Assembly: GCA_029378245.1 (NCBI GenBank)
Contig: JARKIF010000002.1
Span: 1,922,001 to 1,986,000, forward strand
DNA length: 64,000 nucleotides
DNA from: Roridomyces roridus
Lineage: Eukaryota; Basidiomycota; Agaricomycetes; Agaricales; Mycenaceae
Direction: 5' to 3'
Numbering within the stretch: position 1 is the first letter of the stretch; each line of letters opens with the position of its first letter. The notes under the pieces are model-generated. The model saw only the letters and a list, made by a program, of their open reading frames with translations, made no database searches and was not told where the DNA came from. The position numbers and the translations under genes are program-made. Below, piece after piece: positions 55,383-64,000 of the stretch.

Positions 55383-57244
55383 CTATTTTCTTTCTCGTTT
55401 GGAACCAGGGCCAAATCGCTCTTGGAACCGAATCAACTCCTCCATGAGCTCCTCCATCATTTTCATGGCTGCGGACGCCTGAGACGTGTCGTATTTTTGC
55501 AAGACCGGTTTGCGATCTGCTATTGGCAGGTCGACCGGCATAGCATCCTGTCCGTCGGTGGTCACGGACACGGCGGCAGCAGCAGCAGCAGCAGCAGCAA
55601 GAGCGTCTTTTGCCTCCTCCTCGCGAAGCATGTTCTCAAGAGCCTCCTTGCGCTTGCCACGTTCTGAAGCGCTAGCCTGCTCGCGGCCAACCCATTCTAC
55701 CAACGCCCGGACACGCTTGTTCATGTCGCCCACGCTCATGCGTTTACTTGGCCATTTGACCTTGACGCCGCGTTCGATTGAGCGTTCCAGGCTGCCTGCA
55801 CGGCTGGAGGAGGCCTGTGGAGGACCACTGAGAACCTCGAGTGGCTGGGGAATCTCGGTTGGAAGAATCTCCTCCAGGTGTGCCAGATAATCGGGGAGAT
55901 TCCAAGATGTAAACATGGGCTGTTGGGATACAGCATACGCGTGAGAATTGCGATAGGCGCGAGAAGAGTCTTGGGCTGTCGAGGTGGAGGCATGGCCGTT
56001 GGGAGCGGCGGTGTTGTTTCGGCGGGTCGCGTGTTCATGCAGCATGGCGGCAGAATGCCCGTTGTTGCGCTTTGCTCGCCCGGGAGGGCCTCGCTTGATG
56101 ACTGACGTAAAGGTCACGTATCCGCCCAAAAGAAGCAATGGAATTGACGGACCTTCTTCGCCATCGCCAGCGTCCTGCACGACCGCCTTGCGTGCACCCC
56201 CTCGTCGTCGACCAGGTGCCTTGGCGGTCACGGCAGGCTTGACAGGGGGTGGTGGCGGTGCTGGCTGGGACTCCTCCTGGGGAATCACTGATCGGCGGTC
56301 CGAGCCAGTCGACGCAGACCTCGTTCGTTTCTTTGCTGGCCTCGTCTCGTCCTCTGTGCGTTTTCGCTTCCTCCGGTTCGTCGGCCCGGCTTCTCCGTCC
56401 TCCTCGAGCTCAACGTGCCCGTTCCCGTTCAACCCGTTGTCGGGAACCGCGCCTGCCTCTGCTGCCGTCGTTTCCAGTATCTCTTTGAGGTTTTCATCAA
56501 ACGCAGCGTCTCGACTATTCATCGTGTTCCGTCGTTTCGATGGTTGTTTCATAAGCGAGGGCGAGTGGGACCGCGATTGGCGCGGTGGCGCGACGGTGGT
56601 AGCAGACGAATGGCGTGCCTTTCGTCTGGATTTCCTACATGGAATGAGAGCAGAAGAGGGAATAGGCAGTGTGACGCACTTGAGATAGTCGGTGTGGAAA
56701 TCAGGCCGACACTGTTCGCAATAGTAGTCATCGTCGTGCAACTGAGCTTCCGAGTCGTAGCCCATGCACAGTCCATGCTGCCAGACCTTGCAGGTCTCGC
56801 ACTGCACCATAAACTCGCCCGCGTCGGGATCGTCCTCTCCTTATCCACACGCGTCAACGTCGGGTGAGATGAGCAAAAGTAACACGTACTGCCGCAGATA
56901 CATCGCGTCACCCCGTTCTCCTCCTCTTCTGCAGCTGGCTGCGCGGTGTCGGGCGCGGCGGCGTCGGTGGGTGGGTCCTGGCCATCCTTTTCGCTCGACT
57001 TGTCTTTTTCCCGATCCTTTTCCTTTGTCTTGCGCTTGGCGCGACCGTTAGAGGTCGAGCTGGCAGACGAGTCGATCGAGGGCAGTTGGGCGTCGACGCC
57101 TGGCTCAATGTCCTCCTGCTTGAGACGTTTGGGTCTGGGAACACTGTCCTTGGGCCTGTCCGAGTCGGGGGACTTTGATATACTGGGGGAAGGAAGAGGG
57201 CGGCCGGAGCGTCGACGGGCAGCGGTTGGGCTCTGGGGCGCCAT
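55383..57244 (-). CDS. PHD-finger chromatin protein (Cti6-like)
   Basis: Four exons (56890-57244, 56680-56839, 56153-56634, 55383-56101) give about 571 residues. A single PHD finger lies near residues 115-170: [30 protein letters not shown] and [11 protein letters not shown] provide the Cys4-His-Cys3 ligands, plus the aromatic positions that read histone H3K4 methylation. The rest is basic and Pro-rich with a conserved C-terminal helical part ([19 protein letters not shown]). The layout fits Cti6, a subunit of the Rpd3L deacetylase complex, but a single PHD is not decisive. The third intron is in frame and stop-free. The ATG is only 45 nt from that of the divergent threonine deaminase gene. 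Confidence 0.75.
55573..55599. repeat. Coding (GCA)n trinucleotide run
   Basis: Eight consecutive GCA units on the plus strand encode (as TGC/GCT on the minus strand) the poly-alanine run after EEEAKDAL in the PHD-finger protein. A likely length-polymorphic site. Confidence 0.8.
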
Positions 57245-57289
57245 GGACAGAAAGAGAGGGTATTTGCTTTGATGTGCTTGGTTTGTATC
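57245..57289. promoter_or_regulatory. Very short bidirectional promoter/leader
   Basis: Only 45 nt separate the start codon of the PHD-finger gene (minus) from that of threonine deaminase (plus); an upstream in-frame ATG at 57272 would shorten this to 27 nt. Both leaders must overlap, or transcription of each gene must begin inside or across the other. No TATA box is visible. Confidence 0.5.
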
Positions 57290-59078
57290 ATGGACTCGGA
57301 CTACCTGCGTCTTATTCTCACCTCCAAAGTCTATGAGATTATCCAGGAGACGCCCCTCGTCAAGGCCCGTAATCTCAGCTCAAAACTCGGAAACGAGATC
57401 TGGCTCAAGCGCGAGGATCTGCATGATGTCTTTTCTTTCAAAATAAGAGGCGCGTACAACTTTATGGCCAATCTCTCCGAGGAGGAGCGGTGGAAGGGCG
57501 TCGTGACCTGCAGCGCAGGTACGTCTGGCTTGTCCACCTTTCTTTCCGTCGCGTCGACTTCGCTGCAGGAAATCATGCCCAAGGTGTCGCCCTCTCGGGC
57601 GCTCGGCTCGGAATCCCGTGCACAATCGTGATGCCAGTAGGGACACCCTCGATCAAGGTCCGCAATGTCGTCCGCCTCGGTGCCAAAGTCGTCTCTTATG
57701 GTGCAGACTTTGACGAAGCCAAAGAGGAGTGTGCCCGCCTCGCAGCTGCCCATGGTCTCGCATTCGTGCCCCCTTACGATCACCCTCTCGTGATCGCAGG
57801 CCAAGGCACGATCGGCATGGAGATCCTGAAACAACTCCCCAATGCAGATTCCCTCGATGCCATCTTTGCTGCCGTCGGCGGTGGAGGGCTCGTCGCGGGT
57901 ATTGCAGAATATGTCAAACGCATTGGCAACCCCAACACCCTTGTCATTGGGGCCGAGACTTTTGACGCCGATGCCATGGCCCAGAGTCTGGCCAAAGGCG
58001 AACGCGTTACTCTTCCCGAGATCGGCCCGTTCGCCGATGGAACTGCCGTAAAGCTCGTGGGCGAAGAGCCATTCAGGATATGCAAAAAACTGCTCGATGG
58101 AGTGGTCAAAGTGGACAACGACGCGCTTTGCGCCGCCATCAAGGACATTTTCGATGGTACGGACACGCTTTCTCTCTTCAAACAATGACTCATTCTATAA
58201 CAAGAGACTCGCTCGATAACCGAGCCTTCTGGTGCACTCGCACTTGCCGCTCTGAAGCACTATATCATAGAAAACCATCTTGTCGGTGCCAACAAAAAAT
58301 TCGTCGCCGTCGTCAGCGGTGCAAACATGAACTTTGACCGCTTACGCTTTGTTGCGGAACGCGCCGAGCTTGGTGAAGGACTAGAAGCTCTCCTCAGCGT
58401 AGATATCCCAGAGCGCCCCGGAAGGCGCGCCGCTTTCACTCCCGCAAATTGTTTATTGACATCCTTCCAGCTTCGTCGCGCTGCATTCCATCATCCACCC
58501 GCGTGCCGTCACAGAATTCATCTATCGGTACAACTGCTACAGCTCACCCGACCGCGCCCACGTCTTCCTCTCTTTCCGGCTCGAAAGTGGATCACGTGCA
58601 ACCGAGGTTCCCGCCTTGCTCAAGGCGCTCGAGGCGGAAGACATGGTTGGCTTTGACATTAGCGACAATGAGATGGCCAAGAGCCATGGGCGGTACATGA
58701 TCGGCGGGTCGCAGGTAGTGCCCAACGAACGAGTGCTTCGATTCGGTTAGTCTACTTCCAGGTGCTGAGATGATCCTGACGCGTACTTGCAGAGTTCCCC
58801 GAAAGGCCCGGGGCACTGCGTAAATTCCTCCTGGGACTGCATCAAGGGTGGAACATCTCCATGTTCCATTACAGGAACCACGGCGCAGGTAAGTCTGCCT
58901 TAAGTACCGTACCGTATCCTCTAATTCTCTCTCAGACCTTGGCAAGGTGCTTGCCGGGATCCAAGTCCCACCCGAAGAGCACGAGGCTTTTGCTGCTTTT
59001 CTCAAACAGCTTGGGTACCCGTATGTAGAAGAAACGGACAATCCGGTGTACAAGCGATATCTACGTGGTACAAAATAG
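57290..59078 (+). CDS. ILV1: Threonine deaminase (threonine dehydratase)
   Basis: Six exons (57290-57518, 57569-58156, 58205-58424, 58471-58745, 58793-58888, 58936-59078) give about 516 residues. The PLP domain shows [19 protein letters not shown] (lysine for the Schiff base), [18 protein letters not shown], and [14 protein letters not shown]. Two C-terminal ACT-like regulatory domains start at [20 protein letters not shown] and [17 protein letters not shown]. The enzyme makes 2-oxobutanoate, the first step towards isoleucine, and is usually feedback-regulated and mitochondrial. No targeting peptide is seen at the visible start ([16 protein letters not shown]). Intron 3 needs a GC donor (AG|GCGCGC) to restore ERPGSF. 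Confidence 0.93.
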
Positions 59079-59577
59079 AAATTCATTAGACGTCGCCTCC
59101 TTGATAGACTAATAAGGGAGACTTCGAACGGGCTGAATGTTTAGGATGAGACATGTATGTAAGAAGACGGGGAATATCATATTTTTTGTGAATGTCACTG
59201 GCAGAAGGGTTCACAATGGTGCATTTCGGTGAGGTGTAAACGAGACTCGGGCGGCGTTTCGCCCTGTGAGATGGCGCCCCGCTGCGGGGGAACGCTCGGG
59301 CGACCGAAATTACGAAATGGACGCGGATGGACGAAACCCCACACACAATGGGTGTCCCGGGTCGAGAAAATGGAACTGACCAGAATAACTCAAGTGGACG
59401 AGTTCCTGGAAGAAACGACGCGACGCGTCTGATCCGGATGCATATGGTAGATAAGATAATAAATTTTGGTGCCCTAATCTAGTTTCGCCTTATTTCCCAC
59501 TAACCAGGCTCGTACCTCGGCTCGCTTAGCTCACAGCTCGGAAGGTGTGTACAAAGAGCACGCAATGAGAGAAATCG
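59079..59577. other. Intergenic region, nothing recognised
   Basis: The 499 nt lie between the convergent stop codons of threonine deaminase and the terpene cyclase relic. Only short frames are present and none resembles a known protein. Confidence 0.5.
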
Positions 59578-60775
59578 CTAGGTCAGGCCGGGACGTTGGA
59601 TCGGCTCCGAGGGTGGGTGGCCTTGGAAATGTCTCATGCACTCAATCGCGTGGATAGCAAATGCCGTGGTCAATCCACGGTTTCCAATCTTGATCCTGAG
59701 GAACTGGATGAGCTAATAAGTGCAATCTCAAAAGAGTCCTCACCCTGAATTCCCGTACTTGTATATCCAACCAATCTGAAAACCGCCATCCTCGGATTGC
59801 AGCGTCAAAAGGGTCGAGAGATCGACAGTGTCCTCGATACCCATCGCAGCGCACGCGGCTATACGCATCGCGAGCTGGAATGCATCGCCTTGAACACCAT
59901 CGCGTTCTTGCAGTCGTTCTCTGAGCAGCGGAGCCAGCGCCGTGTGCAATTTGACGTCGCGCGACGAGGCCAAGAAACGCGTGAAGAGATAGAGAAAGCA
60001 CTCAGCAGTGGTATCTTGCACCGTCCAAGTACGTGCGGTTCTCCAACACTTTCGAAACCCAGTCCAAAGTTGGCTGCACCTCGTCCCCACGGTGATGCAA
60101 GTAGAAGAGATGTAACACGTTAACGCAAACGACGGGGCCGCTGGTGATCAAAGTAGGTCTACATGTGGGGCTCAGACGGCGGCCACAGGAAGATGTTTCT
60201 AATCTTACCAGAATAATCCCGTCCGAATCGACGTACTCAAGCATCTCGTCCATTACGGAATTTACGGTTTCCTCGTCCCGGGCCATAATAGTGAGACCTA
60301 TGGAAGTGGTATCTAGGTCGTATGGAAAGACTTCCGTGGTCAAGGTCCCTTTCCCTGACGAGTATGAGCTTTCGCACGGGAGGATAACGCGTTGCCCACC
60401 TGCACGGAAGAAATTCCAAAGACGAGGGTGTTCTTCGATCTCGACCAATCCTCTGGGCGGAGTGACTTTGTGTTCCATCAATCAAACATCTGGGACCCAC
60501 TTGTCGTTCGCCAACTCCAAGATCAAAAGTTTTGCAAAATTTTCTCGTAGGATGATTGGAGAAGGTGTGTCCGTGATGGAATGGAGAAGTCGCGAATTCC
60601 GTTGTAAATACTCCCGACCTCGAGCAACGGGATCCCCCAGCAGATTTCGGAGATAACGTTCGAGTGATTCTTCGATGCTGGTCGGGGACAAGGTGAAAAG
60701 CACGTCGCCAATGTCAAAGATGAGGGTCGGAGGATATGCTGGGGTGTTCCACCAGGAAAGTGCAAGACGGAGCAT
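59578..60775 (-). pseudogene. Relic of a HAD-linked class II terpene cyclase gene
   Basis: Conserved remnants can be read in order: exon 60501-60775 (TLIFDIGDVLFTLS, then directly RYLRNLLGDPVARGREYL and LLILELAND), exon 60400-60452 (EEHPRLWNFFR), exon 60209-60354 (EVFPYDLDTTSIGLTI and DEMLEYVDSDGIIL), a piece from 60158 (TYFDHQR), VVCVNVLHLFYLHHRG, ENRTYLDG, TAECFLYLFTRFL, EDGGFQIGWIYKYG and, after a GTGAGG intron, exon 59578-59695 (IGNRGLTTAFAIHAIE). The DLDTT motif corresponds to the DxDTT acid motif of drimane-type HAD-terpene cyclases. Two frame breaks (about 60140 and 60013) and the loss of roughly 150 residues of the HAD domain after its first strand indicate inactivation. Intact family members convert farnesyl diphosphate by protonation. 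Confidence 0.75.
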
Positions 60776-61228
60776 GACCACTCAGACTTGAGGCTTTAAC
60801 GCCCTCCGCTGAATAACTGATCTCAAAAAGAGAGAATCACCTTCTGACTCGCATAGATTGCCTGTAATTCAGTTGGAAATGCGCGAAAAAAACACATGTT
60901 TGCCGTAGACGAATGTGGTGGGCTGGTCCGATGATAGTGGCAGTATTTCGAAGACGATCGCAACCGACCCAAGGTCGACTTGCCGAGTGCATGAATCGGT
61001 CGAAGAAGGGTTCGCGGGGTGCTCAATGGAAGAAGTGAGAAAATTCATGAACGTAAATGGATCATGAGGGCATCCGGCCGAGAGTCTAGTGCCCCTCAAG
61101 TCAGGGTGGCCGGACGCGCGTGGGAGCTGGCACAGGTGGTAGAGGACTCTAGATTCATTGTTCGCAAAACACTTTGGAATCGAGTTGGTTATGGTACGCG
61201 AAAGCAATGCAGAGACTGACAAGATACA
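60776..61228. other. Intergenic region, nothing recognised
   Basis: The 453 nt lie between the start of the terpene cyclase relic and the stop of the complex I gene on the same strand. A minus-strand frame (60823-61026) has a mitochondrial-looking start but begins with TTG and resembles nothing I know. Confidence 0.4.
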
Positions 61229-61420
61229 CTAATGGTGAGAAACCTCCTGACTGCGTTTGCTGAGGAAGATATTGTCGGCCAAGACGTAGGCGGAGAAGGC
61301 GACGACTGCGATGCCGAAGCCAGGGAACAAGTTTGCGAACATTGCGCGGTTTGAGAAGACGGGGTGTTTGCGCCAGGCCTCCCGCTTCGCCCAAGGGTCT
61401 CGGTATGGGAAGGGGGACAT
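61229..61420 (-). CDS. Complex I subunit B12 (NDUFB3-like)
   Basis: A 63-codon exon begins MSPFPYRDPWAKREAWRKHP and continues FSNRAMFANLFPGFGIAVVA with one membrane helix (IAVVAFSAYVLADNIFL). Both the RDPWAKREAWR and NLFPGFG motifs are characteristic of the small B12 subunit of NADH:ubiquinone oxidoreductase in fungi. The size (about 60-90 residues) is normal. The frame is open upstream to 61498 but without another ATG; a spliced leader (GTAGATTCCC..CCACCAG) directly abuts the ATG. It is divergent from TOP1 with 185 nt between starts. Confidence 0.85.
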   Translation of the reverse strand: MSPFPYRDPWAKREAWRKHPVFSNRAMFANLFPGFGIAVVAFSAYVLADNIFLSKRSQEVSHH

Positions 61421-61605
61421 CTGGTGGACGGCGTCAGCAGGAGTCGGACGCGGCGAGGCAGACGGGAATCTACCGTGGCGGTTAATGGGAAGAGACACGT
61501 GCTCACGTGGGAATGCGGACTTGTCAAATTTGAGCGGTGCCGCTCTGTGCCAGCTGTATTTCTACTCCTTTCCTTCTCCCGCGCCTTTTCCTTCTTCTGC
61601 CCTTC

Positions 61606-64000
61606 ATGTCGCCCGTCGATTTCGATTCAGACGACGACAAGCCCCTTCGTGCTCCGAATGGCGGTTCCAACGGCCACCATCACCCCAACGGCAATGGTCA
61701 CGTCCCCACACAGCAACGGGCCCTCTCTTCCATGAGCGACGATGAGATGCCATTGGTGCCCCAAATCACGCTTAGTTTGTCTTATTTCACTCATCGCGTC
61801 TTTCAGGCCACGCAGGACTCCTCGCCTTTGCCCGCCACCCGTACATTGAAGCGCAAGAAGCCCGTGTACGCCGAATCGTCGTCGGACGACAGCGAGGATG
61901 ACACGCCGCTGGCTGCAACTCCCGCGAAAGTGGCAGTGGCTATGCCCGGTGCGATCCAGGCCACCACTGTCCCTGCCAATGGAAAGGGCAAGGCGAAGAG
62001 CAACGTCAGCAAGGCTGCGGTCAGCGATGACGAATACGCCGACAGTGACGCGCCGAAACGCAAGCGCGCCGCGAAACCCAAGGCCAAACCACCAAAGAAG
62101 AAGGTCAAGCAAGAGTCATCTGACGACGACGACGACAAACCCCTTGCGGCGAAGAAACCCTCCACGTCACGCAAACGCAAGGTCAAAGTGGAGAGCGATG
62201 TAGAATCCGACGACGAGCCCATTGCCAAGAAGGCTGCTGCCAAGAAACCGCGTAAAGTCAAGTCGGAGGAGACGGAGAAACCTCCTGCAAAGGTCAAGGC
62301 CGAGGCGAATGGTTCCGCCACGGTCAAGGCCGAAGCGAATGGTTCTCCGGTCAAGGGCAAGGGAAAGAAGAAGGAGAAGGAGAAGAAGGAAGATGAAGAG
62401 CAAGAAGAGGTGTTCAGATGGTGGGACGCAGACGCTGGAGACGGCTCTGTCAAGTGGCAGACTCTAGAGCACAACGGTGTGATTTTCCCGCCTCCTTACG
62501 AGTCTCTGCCGCCCAATGTGAAGATGAAGTACAATGGTGCGACGGCAGTTGGAATCCCAGCGAAGGTCTCTAAACTGTTCTCTTTCCGCAGGCAAAGAAT
62601 TAGATCTTCCTCCAGCTTCAGAAGAAGTAGCCGGTTTTTATGCCGCTTTAATCGAGAGCGATCATGCAAAAGACGCCAAATTCAACGAAAACTTTTTCAA
62701 CGACTGGAAAACTGTGTTGAAAAAATATCCTCCAGTGCGTATCCTGCAACGCAATAGTGTTCCTGGTGCTGACTTATTGTTTCAAGCTTGATAATACCAA
62801 GGTCACAAATTTCGACCTTTGCGATTTCCGTCCCATGTTCGAGTATTTCGAGGCCGAGAAGGCCAAGAAGAAAGCCTTGTCTGCCGCAGAGAAGAAGGAG
62901 CTGAAGAAGATCAAGGACGACATGGAAGCCAAATACACGACGTGTCTTCTCGACGGCCGCAAAGAGAAGGTCGGAAACTTCAGGGTGGAGCCTCCGGGCC
63001 TATTTAGAGGGCGTGGTGAGCACCCAAAGAAGGGGGCCCTGAAGGTATGTCTACTGCATCTATGTTGGAACAGAAGTTCTGACCGTGGTTATAGTTTCGC
63101 GTTCGACCAGAGGACATTAGCCTCAATATCGGTGACAACGCTCCTGTCCCTGTGCCCAATATACCCGGGAAATGGAAGGAGGTTATCCACGACAATACCG
63201 TCACTTGGCTTGCGACTTGGACCGAGAACGTCAACGGCAACCACAAATATGTTTTCCTGGCCGCCGGCAGCTCACTCAAGGGTCAAAGTGACATGATCAA
63301 GTTTGAGAAAGCACGTGAACTAAAGGCGGGTACCGTTTATGTAGTCATTGTGGTCTGCGGCTTATACACATGTGCAGAACCACGTCGACAAGATCCGTCA
63401 AAACTATACCCAGGACCTAAAGTCCAAAGTGATGGCGGATCGCCAGCGCGCAACGACCATGTACTTCATTGATAAGCTCGCGCTTCGTGCTGGCAACGAA
63501 AAGGGGGAGGACGAGGCCGACACCGTTGGTTGCTGTTCACTTCGGTGTGAACATGTCACTCTCGAGGCTCCCAATTTCATCATCTTCGACTTTCTCGGCA
63601 AGGACTCGATTCGATACTACAATCGAGTCCCCGTAGACGCTCAAGTTTTCAAGAATATCCGCATTTTCAAGGAAAACAAGAGCGACAACGATAGTTTATT
63701 CGATCGGGTGAATGTAAGCAGGACGTGGGCGACAAGTATTTCATTATCTGATTAGCCCTCCAGACCACCGGCTTGAATAAACATCTCCAGTCTGAGATGA
63801 AGGGCCTCACCGCCAAGGTCTTCCGTACCTTCAACGCGTCTTCGACGTTCCAGCGGTTGTTGGACGAGAACACGTTGGAGAACGCCACTCTCCAGGAAAA
63901 GCTGAATGCGTACAACAAAGCCAATCGTGAGGTGGCCATCCTTTGCAACCATCGAAGAACTGTGCCCAAGACACACGAGCAATCAATGGAGAAGGTTCGG
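61606..64000 (+). CDS. TOP1: DNA topoisomerase I (eukaryotic type IB), 5' part
   Basis: Seven exons are visible (61606-61755, 61807-62536, 62592-62734, 62787-63044, 63095-63325, 63378-63713, 63764 to the edge). The N-terminal ~300 residues are charged and disordered (Lys/Asp/Ser-rich). The core begins [19 protein letters not shown], followed by [67 protein letters not shown] (catalytic Arg), [13 protein letters not shown] (catalytic Lys) and [12 protein letters not shown]. The window ends in the linker after [12 protein letters not shown], before the active-site tyrosine. Intron 5 probably uses a GC donor (AAG|GCGGGT); a GT donor 15 nt further would insert five residues into an invariant region. 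Confidence 0.93.

Noticed and set aside
57331..58185. 284-codon minus-strand frame antisense to threonine deaminase
   Set aside because: A known type of antisense shadow over conserved enzyme genes; the sense strand holds all PLP-enzyme motifs.
57290..61420. Terpene biosynthetic gene cluster around the cyclase relic
   Set aside because: Neighbours are threonine deaminase, a complex I subunit and topoisomerase I; no P450, phosphatase, transporter or regulator is adjacent.
61803..62474. 223-codon minus-strand frame antisense to TOP1
   Set aside because: Ser/Phe/Leu-rich shadow of the Lys/Asp-rich TOP1 N-terminus. The sense strand has clear topoisomerase motifs.
22244..64000. Functional DNA-repair or chromatin gene cluster (Brc1, FUN30, RMT2, CENP-C, TOP1)
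   Set aside because: They are interspersed with vesicle-traffic, splicing and transport genes; ordinary housekeeping neighbourhood.

Overview
This 64 kb window is nuclear DNA from a filamentous basidiomycete, most likely an agaricomycete. The evidence is the dense packing of genes, the many short introns (mostly 43-67 nt) with GT/GC...AG borders and near-universal eukaryotic gene families, and the presence of basidiomycete-typical families (DUF6533 membrane proteins, a tetraspan family, a J-like family ending in an RWHPDRF-type motif, HAD-linked terpene cyclases). I see no prokaryotic features, transposons, CRISPR arrays, rRNA or tRNA genes. All gene models below were built by hand from splice signals and conserved protein motifs; exon coordinates are inferred, not transcript-supported.

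Layout from left to right. 1-12.9 kb: 5' part of CSF1 (truncated by the left edge), a DUF1746 protein, a tetraspan protein, a DUF6533 protein, the class II histone deacetylase HDA1, an NFKBIL1/J-like protein and a divergent casein kinase 2 alpha. 13.1-22 kb: a large Sec7-like/PH protein, a mitochondrial-type CDF metal transporter and a NIPA-type transporter. 22.2-32.3 kb: a multi-BRCT Rtt107/Brc1 homologue, ALG14, the small U2AF subunit, a Zn2Cys6 regulator, a poorly resolved 2 kb stretch and a mitochondrial carrier. 33.2-43.7 kb: a Fun30/SMARCAD1 remodeller, the TRAPP subunit Bet5, an unknown membrane protein, the RMT2 methyltransferase, PRKRIP1, a DUF2786 protein and a hemerythrin-domain protein. 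43.9-57.2 kb: a TMEM184/DUF300 protein, COG2, CENP-C (Mif2), VPS8 and a PHD-finger protein. 57.3-64 kb: threonine deaminase, a decayed HAD-terpene cyclase gene, complex I subunit B12 and the 5' part of DNA topoisomerase I (truncated by the right edge).

Functionally this is a housekeeping region without an obvious gene cluster: vesicle tethering (Bet5, COG2, VPS8, Sec7-like), chromatin and genome maintenance (HDA1, Fun30, Brc1, CENP-C, TOP1, PHD protein), splicing (U2AF small subunit, PRKRIP1) and transport. The most interesting aspects are structural: (i) very tight head-to-tail gene pairs (35, 37 and 54 nt between stop and next ATG) that are candidates for polycistronic transcripts; (ii) about eight inferred GC-AG introns; (iii) exons as short as 8-18 nt, one carrying the HDA1 catalytic His pair; (iv) a terpene cyclase relic with an excised HAD domain; (v) a roughly 90-bp tandem duplication that copies the end of one gene into the leader of the next.
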